From Phytobacter ursingii (lineage in GTDB: Bacteria > Pseudomonadota > Gammaproteobacteria > Enterobacterales > Enterobacteriaceae): a stretch of DNA of 64,000 nucleotides. Numbering within the stretch: the first letter of the stretch is position 1; each line of letters opens with the position of its first letter. The translations under genes were made by a program, and so were the position numbers. Of the stretch, positions 57,433 through 64,000 are shown in pieces. Below the pieces are notes generated by a model, which saw only the letters and a list, made by a program, of their open reading frames with translations, ran no database searches and was not told where the DNA came from. The stretch is taken from the NCBI GenBank assembly GCA_901456055.1, contig CABDWT010000004.1:186001-250000 (forward strand). Direction: 5' to 3'.

Positions 57433-58332
57433 CTAATCGACGTAATCTTTCATCACCCCGGCCAGCCATTCCATAAACAGGTGCACGCGGCGCGACAGAT
57501 TACGGCGATGGGGATAAATCAGGGATACCGGCATGGGGTCTGCGCGATATTGCGGCAGGATTTCCACCAGCTTGCCAGCGCGCAGAGCTTCCCGCACGCC
57601 GATGCGCGGCACCTGGATAATCCCCAGCCCTGCGAGGCAGGCGGCGTGATAGGTCTCGGTACTGTTTACCGTCAAAATGCCGCCGGTTTTCACCCATGTT
57701 GTCTGTTTATCAAGGCAAACTTCAAAGCCTTGCGGACGCGCGCCGAGGTTGAGGGCGTAATGCACGACCGCATGCGAAGAGAGATCGTCCAGACTCTCCG
57801 GGTAGCCGAAACGCGCCAGGTAGTCGGGGCTGGCACAGTTGATAATGGAAAGCTTACCCAGCGGGCGGGCAATCAGGCCGGAGTCTTTCAGCGTGCCGAC
57901 GCGCACCACGCAGTCAAATCCTTCGCGAATAATATCCACCAGCCGATCGCTGCTGCTCAGCTCCAGCTCAATCCCCGGATATTGCTGCAAAAAGGCCGGT
58001 AGCCGAGGAATCACCAGGTTTTTCGCCACGGCCACGGGCATATCAACGCGCAACCGCCCGCTGATGCTTGACGGATCGTGCAGAAAAAGCCCGTCGAGCT
58101 CATCCATATTGGCGAGCAAATCTTTGGCCCGCTCGTAATAAACCATGCCGTCCTGGGTGAGCTGCACCCGTCGCGTTGTGCGATGTAACAGCTGTGTACC
58201 AAGATGATTTTCCAGCGTCTGAATCTGCCGCGAAACACTGCCTTTGGGTAGACCTAAGGAGTCTGCCGCGCGGGAAAAACTCTCCAGTTCTGCCACACGG
58301 ATGAACAATTGCATTGCATAAATTTTATCCAT
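57433..58332 (-). CDS. yhjC: LysR-type regulator YhjC
   Basis: This 299-residue regulator has an N-terminal helix-turn-helix (LESFSRAADSLGLPKGSVSRQIQTLE) and a CrgA-type effector-binding domain. The start was set at MDKIYAMQLFIRVAE, which matches E. coli YhjC in length and N-terminus; the frame stays open another 35 codons but these are unlike the family. It is transcribed divergently from the SDR gene 118 bases away, the classical arrangement of a LysR regulator with its target. Confidence 0.92.
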   Translation of the reverse strand: MDKIYAMQLFIRVAELESFSRAADSLGLPKGSVSRQIQTLENHLGTQLLHRTTRRVQLTQDGMVYYERAKDLLANMDELDGLFLHDPSSISGRLRVDMPVAVAKNLVIPRLPAFLQQYPGIELELSSSDRLVDIIREGFDCVVRVGTLKDSGLIARPLGKLSIINCASPDYLARFGYPESLDDLSSHAVVHYALNLGARPQGFEVCLDKQTTWVKTGGILTVNSTETYHAACLAGLGIIQVPRIGVREALRAGKLVEILPQYRADPMPVSLIYPHRRNLSRRVHLFMEWLAGVMKDYVD

Positions 58333-58450
58333 TGAATGCTTCCATTGTTGTTGTAAATGAAACAGTGAAGCGTAATTCAGTGCCTTTATTGTTTTACCAC
58401 CAGCTAATAAGCTTTTTCCACAGTGAACAGCAGACAAAATGAGGTTTCTT

Positions 58451-59209
58451 ATGACACAACGTATCGCATTAGTGACCGGCGGCAGCCGTGGACTGGGAAA
58501 AAACGCAGCGCTGAAGCTGGCAGAACGCGGAACCGCCGTTATCCTGACCTACAACAACAACCAGCAAGCGGCTGATGAAGTTGTGGCGGAAATTGCGGCA
58601 AAAGGCGTGAAAGCGGTGGCTTTGCAGTTAAACGTCGGCGATGTGGCGAGTTTTGAGGCTTTCGCGCTGAACGTACAACATCAGCTAAAAGACGTCTGGA
58701 ACCGGGATACGTTTGATTATTTATTAAACAATGCCGGTGTCGGCATCGCGGTTCCCTTTGCTGAGGCCAGCGAAGCGCAATTTGATGAATTAATGAACAT
58801 TCATTTTAAAGGGCCTTTCTTCCTGACGCAGCGCCTGTTGCCGCTGCTGGCGGATGGTGGTCGCATCCTCAACGTTTCCAGCGGGCTGGCGCGTTTTGCG
58901 CTGCCAGGATACGCGACTTATGGCGCAATGAAAGGGGCGATGGAAGTGCTGACCCGCTATCAGGCCAAAGAGTTGGGCGCTCGCGGGATTTCCGTCAATA
59001 TCATTGCCCCCGGGGCGATTGAGACCGATTTCCGCGGTGGCGAAGTCCGCGATAACCCGCAAATTAATAAACATATTGCCGGACAAACGGCGCTGGGACG
59101 CGTCGGTAAGCCGGATGATATTGGCGGCGCGATGGCGGCACTGCTGAGTGATGACCTGGCATGGATGAATGCTCAGCGCGTGGAAGTCTCCGGCGGGATG
59201 TTCCTGTAA
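58451..59209 (+). CDS. Short-chain dehydrogenase/reductase
   Basis: This 252-residue classical SDR oxidoreductase has TGGSRGLG (NAD(P)-binding, residues 9-16), NNAG (around 95), catalytic Ser in NVSSGLARF, and Tyr-x-x-x-Lys in TYGAMKGAMEV. A C-terminal GGAMAALLSDDLAWMNAQRVEVSGG follows. ATG at 58451 has GAGG seven bases before it and starts at the usual MTQRIALVTGG. Substrate is not predictable. It is probably a target of the divergent YhjC-type regulator, an inference from layout only. Confidence 0.9.
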   Translation: MTQRIALVTGGSRGLGKNAALKLAERGTAVILTYNNNQQAADEVVAEIAAKGVKAVALQLNVGDVASFEAFALNVQHQLKDVWNRDTFDYLLNNAGVGIAVPFAEASEAQFDELMNIHFKGPFFLTQRLLPLLADGGRILNVSSGLARFALPGYATYGAMKGAMEVLTRYQAKELGARGISVNIIAPGAIETDFRGGEVRDNPQINKHIAGQTALGRVGKPDDIGGAMAALLSDDLAWMNAQRVEVSGGMFL

Positions 59210-59263
59210 AAGGCCGATAGTGTAGTGTGGATTATCTCTCGGTATCAGACGTATGCGTTATCC

Positions 59264-59292
59264 TTTGCCCGGCGGCGTTATGCCCCGGGCGG
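59264..59292. repeat. REP-like palindrome between the SDR and ydeI-like genes
   Basis: GCCCGGCGGCGTTATGCCCCGGGC forms a compact inverted repeat in a convergent gap. It could serve both genes as transcript end. Confidence 0.5.
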
Positions 59293-59300
59293 TGAGACGA

Positions 59301-59699
59301 TTATTGCTTCTGAAAGTGGCTGACTTTAATACGCACCGGTTTTTGCTTGGCATCTAACGACCCGCTAATGCCTACCAGTTCGTCCGGGGAGACATTTTTG
59401 CCATCGAAAATGGCCATGGGGATATAGACGTCAATTTGCCCGGTTTTGTCGCGGAACTGATAGAGATCTTCCCCTGTTTTCTTCACAAGGTACCCTTTGA
59501 GCGAAACGGAAGCTCCGTCATGCATGGTTTTCGCCTGTTGAATGGTCATGCTACGGGCATCCTCCATTCCACGATAACCCTCTTCCATTTTATGCGGCGG
59601 TGGCGGCGCTTTATCCGTCTTTAAGCCCGTCGCATCCTGCGCGAATGCCGCCATGGAGAATAATGCTGTCAAACTTGTTATCAGCAGAATCTTCTTCAT
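59301..59699 (-). CDS. YdeI-like periplasmic OB-fold (BOF) stress-tolerance protein
   Basis: This 132-residue secreted protein has a signal peptide at residues 1-20 (KKILLITSLTALFSMAAFA) and a BOF/YgiW-YdeI domain, DARSMTIQQAKTMHDGASVSLKGYLVKKTGEDLYQFRDKTGQIDVYIPMAIFDG. It resembles YdeI (OmdA), linked in Salmonella and E. coli to resistance to antimicrobial peptides and oxidants through outer-membrane porin contact. ATG 59699 follows GAGGAG; a GTG two codons upstream is in frame but less likely. Confidence 0.88.
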   Translation of the reverse strand: MKKILLITSLTALFSMAAFAQDATGLKTDKAPPPPHKMEEGYRGMEDARSMTIQQAKTMHDGASVSLKGYLVKKTGEDLYQFRDKTGQIDVYIPMAIFDGKNVSPDELVGISGSLDAKQKPVRIKVSHFQKQ

Positions 59700-59766
59700 A
59701 TGCACTCCTCTTTATTGCCAAAACACTGCCTAAGCCTGGCACAGAGAGAGGAAGATGACAGGTGAA

Positions 59767-60303
59767 TTATCTGTTTTCGCGGTATTCATGGCGCAGCAGC
59801 CCAAACAGCCAGTCGTTATGCCAGTGACCCGCCAGCCAGAAAGCCTCGCGCAGCTCGCCTTCCTGCACAAAACCGACCTTTTCCAGCAAACGCTTTGAAG
59901 CGTCATTTCCTGCCGTCACGGTCGCCACAAGGCGGCGGATGCCACCCTCAGCAAAGGCATAGCGGCAGACCGCCTGTAGCGACTCCAGTCCGTAACCTTT
60001 ACCCTGAGCCTGGGCGGCAAACAGAAACCCGACTTCGGCGCAGTCCGCTTCATGATGACGATAGCCCGTAACCCCAAGCGGGGTCTGCGTGGCGATATCA
60101 CGAACGACCAGACAGAGCCAGTGTTCACTGCCGGGAGACCAGGCGGGCAGGCGGGTGTCAAACGCTTCGCGGATGGCTTCTGGCGGGCGGTCTTCGGCAA
60201 CATACCGCATGACCTGCCTGTCCTGCTGTAAGGCGAGGAAAAAAGGCCAGTCTTGTGGTGTTATCGGAGTACAAATGAGCCGGGGAGTAAGCAGCGTCGG
60301 CAT
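59767..60303 (-). CDS. GNAT-family N-acetyltransferase (RimJ/RimL-like)
   Basis: This 178-residue acetyltransferase starts with LLTPRLICTPITPQDWPFFLAL, typical of the RimJ/RimL branch. The acetyl-CoA-binding loop QAQGKGYGLESLQAV lies near residue 97, and AGNDASKRLLEKVGFVQEGELREAFWLAGHW near the C-terminus. Substrate unknown; ribosomal-protein, amino-acid or antibiotic acetylation all occur in this group. Confidence 0.88.
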   Translation of the reverse strand: MPTLLTPRLICTPITPQDWPFFLALQQDRQVMRYVAEDRPPEAIREAFDTRLPAWSPGSEHWLCLVVRDIATQTPLGVTGYRHHEADCAEVGFLFAAQAQGKGYGLESLQAVCRYAFAEGGIRRLVATVTAGNDASKRLLEKVGFVQEGELREAFWLAGHWHNDWLFGLLRHEYRENR

Positions 60304-60454
60304 AAAAATAGCCCCATTGTTTTTTTCGTGTTAAAACCGCTATCACTGATAATAATCATTAACTGGTCTATGTTTTAACTATCCATAAATAAAGAAAAAT
60401 TAACGTTTCTTTTTACCAGTTAATTATTTCACCGGTTGTACTTAAAGGAAAAGA

Positions 60455-62047
60455 ATGACCCATATATCCTCGCAGAGCCTGGAGGAACAATTCGAGCAAT
60501 GCACAGGAATTATTCGTCAGGCATCGATAGAAATATTAATGCTGCTAAATGTGCATTTTGACGAAGGGAAGGATCCTCGCTGGTTTCTTGAACAACTCGA
60601 TATCGCGCGTCTGAGCCTTGGCGGATGGGGCGCTGTTGCGAAACGGTTAAGGCTTAATGATTCTGAACTAACCCAATTCACCCTACAGCTACGCCATTTG
60701 CAACAACTGGTGCCGTATTATGAAAAGGGGCAGAACGTTACAGAGAACCAGCTCATTGTCGCGCTGCGTTTCGTGCGCATGCTGGAACATCTGCGGGCGA
60801 AGCAACCATTGCTGACCTATGCGACCACCCTGAATGCGGACAAAGAAGGGCAGTTGCAGGGGTTAAAACAGTTACGCGCGCTGGAGTTGATGCTCAAATC
60901 GCTGGTGACAAATGCCTGGCCGGATGCGTTGCGGCTTAGCAACCACCTGAAAACGCGATTTGGCGCCGATTGCGTTCGTCGCTGGTTGAAAATCGGCGAT
61001 CGCAACGATGTACTCAGTGGCATGTTATTTAGCGAGCTGGCGCTGTTATTAATCGATAAGAAAGAATTTAGTCAGCATTATGCCCGGCTTTTTAATGATT
61101 CACCGGTATTGAGTCTGTTTCTTGAGCCGCGCAAAACGCTGCAAACTTTTCTGGACGATATTCGGCAAATCCGCAGCACCGTTGTCGCGGGACAACCGCT
61201 AACCTCGAACCAGTTAATGCTGCTGGAGAACTATTTTCCGCAGATTGCCGGACCCGTGCAGCGAGCATGGGATGACGGGCGCATACAGATTAATCCAGCA
61301 AGCTTGCTGGAAGAGGCTGAGGATGATTTAGATACATTCTGGGAACAGGCGCGCAAAAAAGATCGTGCGGCGGGAGGTGATGCTATGCAAATTCGCGATG
61401 GAATTGAAAGGCCGGACAAACGCGCCGCGCGTAGCCGCGAGGAGCGTGAACAGATACTTACCAAAGCGCTGTGGGGCGCAGTCGGCGTTGCGGTGCTGGT
61501 TATCGTGGCGGGGGCATTCTGGTTGTTCAGCGACGCGTCATCAGTATCGGTGCCGCTCGCGGATCAAGGGCGCATTACGGTTCCTATCTCTCAGGACAAA
61601 GAGAAAGTGACGCCAAAAGAAGAGCTGACCAAAATGGGAATCAGCCGGGATGAGGGCAACTTCCGTTCTGCTATCGACCGCAACGATACTCGCGTCGTTT
61701 CGCTGTTTCTGCGTACGGGCATGAGCTGGAAATTGTCGTGGACAGAGCAGGCCATGGCGAATGATTACACGGACGTGCTGGAGATGTTGCTGCGCTATCG
61801 GTTACAGATGGACGAAAACCGACCTTGTCGTCGGTTTATCGAGAACATGGCGCATGAGATGTCTTCCGGCACGAAGCTGACATCGTTGCGGAAGAACTAC
61901 TTACAGGCATTCTGTACGTCGGAACCCGTAGTGAGACGTCAGCGTTATGAAATGGAACAGGCGCAGTTGCGTTATGAGGCTGCGCCTGACGATAACAGTA
62001 AAAAATGGGCGGATATCCAGTCGGCCATTTATGATGCTATCGACTGA
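60455..62047 (+). CDS. HEPN/ankyrin-like membrane protein (resembles Salmonella STY4199 family)
   Basis: This 530-residue protein has a helical N-terminal region (1-330), one membrane helix at about 339-359 (LWGAVGVAVLVIVAGAFWLF), and a C-terminal domain with ankyrin-like turns (SAIDRNDTRVVSLFLRTGM, then EQAMANDYTDVLEMLLRYR). It resembles, from memory, the STY4199 family annotated as HEPN-containing in Salmonella. Within the N-terminal region Arg105 and His112 give an Rx6H spacing, compatible with but not proof of a HEPN RNase site. It is a lone gene facing treF with 14 bases between stops. Function unknown. Confidence 0.7.
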   Translation: MTHISSQSLEEQFEQCTGIIRQASIEILMLLNVHFDEGKDPRWFLEQLDIARLSLGGWGAVAKRLRLNDSELTQFTLQLRHLQQLVPYYEKGQNVTENQLIVALRFVRMLEHLRAKQPLLTYATTLNADKEGQLQGLKQLRALELMLKSLVTNAWPDALRLSNHLKTRFGADCVRRWLKIGDRNDVLSGMLFSELALLLIDKKEFSQHYARLFNDSPVLSLFLEPRKTLQTFLDDIRQIRSTVVAGQPLTSNQLMLLENYFPQIAGPVQRAWDDGRIQINPASLLEEAEDDLDTFWEQARKKDRAAGGDAMQIRDGIERPDKRAARSREEREQILTKALWGAVGVAVLVIVAGAFWLFSDASSVSVPLADQGRITVPISQDKEKVTPKEELTKMGISRDEGNFRSAIDRNDTRVVSLFLRTGMSWKLSWTEQAMANDYTDVLEMLLRYRLQMDENRPCRRFIENMAHEMSSGTKLTSLRKNYLQAFCTSEPVVRRQRYEMEQAQLRYEAAPDDNSKKWADIQSAIYDAID

Positions 62048-62061
62048 GTCAGCAGGGGGAG

Positions 62062-63711
62062 CTACGGCTCCCCGTATAATCCAATCAGGCGGCGAACCAC
62101 ACCGTTTGTCCAGCCAAAGCCATCCTGGAGCGGATATTCACCCCCGCCCCCTTCGCGCGGCGTGCTGCTGGCGATATGGTATTTCTCAATAAGTTTGTGG
62201 TGGCGCTGGTAGAAATGGTTAACGGTGCGCAGCCAGTTATGGGCGATTTCATCACCCAGCGCGTCGTTGCCATACAATTTAAAGCCCTGAATCGCCATCC
62301 ACTGTAAAGGCGCCCAGCCGTTGGGCTTATCCCACTGCTCGCCGGTTTCATACTCTGTCGCCAGAATCCCGCCAGGCGTCATCAGACGCGTGCGTGTGGC
62401 CTCTGCCAGCTTGTCTGCCTGCTCATGGGTGGCCATGCCGACATACAACGGTACCAGGCTGGCTGCGGAAAAGAGCGCCATTTCGCCACGGCGCCAGTCG
62501 TAATCGCGATAGCAGCCCTTTTCCTCATCCCACAAGTAGCGATTGACCGCCGCGCGTCTGTCGCTGGCTTTCAGACGGAATTGTGCCTCACGCTCACGTT
62601 CGCCTTTTAAACCGGCAATATTGGCGATGGCGCTTTCCAGTTTGAACAGAAAGGCGTTCAGGTCGATTGGGATGAACTGGGTGGTGCGAATACTTGCCAG
62701 GCGATTGGCATCTCGCAGCCAGCGCGATGAGTAGTCCCAGCCGGACGCCGCGCCCGCACGGAGATCCCGATAGACTTCATTAGCCGGGCGAGAAGAGTGC
62801 TTCGCTGTTTCCACATCCTCCAGCCAGGATTCGTCACGCGGCGTGTCCCTGTCGTCCCAGTAACGGTTGAGCAGAGAGCCGTCAGGCATACGTACCGCGT
62901 GGCGATAGGCCTGGTTCGGCAGCAGCGATTCCGCCCCATCCATCCAGAAGTCATACTCCATGAGCAGATGATCCAGATAGCGTCGCGCGCCGCGCACGCC
63001 ATCCTCTTCGAACAGTTCTACCATCAGGGCAAAGACCGGTGGCTGCGAACGGCTGAGATAGTAGGTGCGGTTGCCGTTCGGGATATGGCCGTAGCGTTCG
63101 ATCATCCAGGCGAAATTATCCGCCATACATTTCAGCATGTCGTGGCGACCGCTCTCCGCCAGCCCCAGCATGGTGAAATAGGAGTCCCAATAGTAGGTTT
63201 CGCTAAACCGCCCACCGGGGACGATATAGGCTTGCGGCAGGGCAAGCAGCGATGACCATGGTATATGATCCTGCGGTTCACGCGTCAGCACCGGCCAGAG
63301 CTGGTCGATGTGCTCTTTGAGGGAGTTTTCCGGGTCGGAAACGTATTCACTGCCATAGGTTTCCGGCATCCAGAAGTGCGCCTGAACAAACAGTCGCAGG
63401 TCAAAATCGGGCTTGCGCTTAATTTTGCGATAGCGAATTAAAATATCGAGCGGATCCATTTTCGGCGCACAGTCCGGGAATGTTTTGCTGTCGGCAAAAA
63501 TACGTGATGACTGAACGTGTTCAAACAGTTCAAGATAACGATCGGCAGGGGTCAGGGCATCCGAAGCTGGCAGCCCCTCGATCATTTCCGGTTCCGGCTC
63601 CGCGTCGATCATTTCAGCCAGTTTTAACTCGCAGGGATCGATTTCGTAGCGGGGTTCTTCTGCGATCCCAAACTCTACGGATTCAGCGCTGTGAAGTTTC
63701 TGGTTGAACAT
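62062..63711 (-). CDS. treF: Cytoplasmic trehalase TreF
   Basis: This 549-residue GH37 enzyme hydrolyses trehalose to two glucose in the cytoplasm. Both family signatures are present: [19 protein letters not shown] and [12 protein letters not shown], plus the Gly-rich [19 protein letters not shown]. It lacks a signal peptide and has the acidic N-terminal extension ([25 protein letters not shown]) that separates TreF from periplasmic TreA. The start was set at MFNQKLH, giving the E. coli TreF length; the frame is open to 63807 upstream. Confidence 0.97.
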   Translation of the reverse strand: MFNQKLHSAESVEFGIAEEPRYEIDPCELKLAEMIDAEPEPEMIEGLPASDALTPADRYLELFEHVQSSRIFADSKTFPDCAPKMDPLDILIRYRKIKRKPDFDLRLFVQAHFWMPETYGSEYVSDPENSLKEHIDQLWPVLTREPQDHIPWSSLLALPQAYIVPGGRFSETYYWDSYFTMLGLAESGRHDMLKCMADNFAWMIERYGHIPNGNRTYYLSRSQPPVFALMVELFEEDGVRGARRYLDHLLMEYDFWMDGAESLLPNQAYRHAVRMPDGSLLNRYWDDRDTPRDESWLEDVETAKHSSRPANEVYRDLRAGAASGWDYSSRWLRDANRLASIRTTQFIPIDLNAFLFKLESAIANIAGLKGEREREAQFRLKASDRRAAVNRYLWDEEKGCYRDYDWRRGEMALFSAASLVPLYVGMATHEQADKLAEATRTRLMTPGGILATEYETGEQWDKPNGWAPLQWMAIQGFKLYGNDALGDEIAHNWLRTVNHFYQRHHKLIEKYHIASSTPREGGGGEYPLQDGFGWTNGVVRRLIGLYGEP

Positions 63712-64000
63712 AATAATAATGGCCTCCGGAGGTCGTCGTAAGAGATTACGGGTGTTTCCCGGCATATCTATTAAGCTTAGACATTCGCCTCGATCTTTGG
63801 GGTGCAAAGCGTGCGCTAGATCACATTTAGATATTGGTGAAAAAAGAGCGAAATCTATTAATTTTTATTTTTTCAATCGCTTAATTACTATGTGTCAGCA
63901 AGCGCAACGACAGAATTCAGAACATTCAAAATGCAACAGGTTATGAATGTTCAGGGTAATCTCTTTAGCCTGGTGACTTTCCTGCATTCACGCCAGTCAA
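63712..64000. other. Region upstream of treF, window end
   Basis: The 289 bases hold the treF promoter region; CGGAGG lies about 12 bases before its start codon. The rest is AT-rich with no supported gene. Confidence 0.5.

Overview
The window is a chromosomal segment from an enterobacterium of the Enterobacter/Lelliottia/Kosakonia/Citrobacter kind. The gene order follows the E. coli eptB-proK-dpp-bcs-dctA-kdgK-yhj-treF neighbourhood. Proteins match known E. coli families at close to full length, and REP-type palindromes fill the convergent intergenic gaps. The exact genus cannot be fixed from the sequence alone; two complete cellulose operons point to Enterobacter-like relatives.

Layout. 1-0.6 kb: C-terminal part of eptB. 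0.6-0.9 kb: tRNA-Pro(CGG) proK, its terminator, and a folded insert followed by a second copy of the tRNA 3' end and terminator. 0.95-2 kb: copy 1 of a ~350-bp interspersed repeat and the dppA leader. 2-7.7 kb: dppABCDF dipeptide ABC importer. 7.9-16.5 kb: an accessory island absent from this place in E. coli, with a six-gene minus-strand operon (cysteine hydrolase, FdrA, DUF1116/YlbE, carbamate kinase, allophanate-hydrolase-C-like protein, NCS2-type permease), a divergent DUF2877/YlbF gene and an AllS-like LysR regulator. Together these look like a carbamoyl-transfer route for an N-carbamoyl (ureido) compound that ends in ATP synthesis. 17.1-28.4 kb: type I cellulose operon bcsOQABCDZ. 28.5-30.2 kb: copy 2 of the repeat and an intact IS481-family element sitting in a REP palindrome. 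30.3-44.5 kb: type II cellulose locus, bcsEFG (minus) divergent from bcsRQABZC (plus). 44.7-49.8 kb: pdeK, dctA, yhjJ. 50.0-50.4 kb: copy 3 of the repeat. 50.4-63.7 kb: kdgK, pdeH with a textbook FliA promoter, yhjG, yhjE, yhjD, yhjC, an SDR gene, a ydeI-like gene, a GNAT gene, a HEPN/ankyrin-like membrane protein and treF.

How it works together. Two cellulose machines lie side by side. The type I set carries BcsD, typical of ordered cellulose fibrils. The type II set carries the BcsE/F/G accessory proteins that raise synthesis and add phosphoethanolamine to cellulose. Both BcsA proteins keep the full catalytic and PilZ motifs, so both should answer to c-di-GMP. Two EAL-domain phosphodiesterases lie in the same stretch: PdeK immediately downstream of the type II operon, and flagellar-coregulated PdeH 7 kb further on. 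The most unusual non-coding features are the three near-identical multi-hairpin repeats and the hairpin array behind proK.
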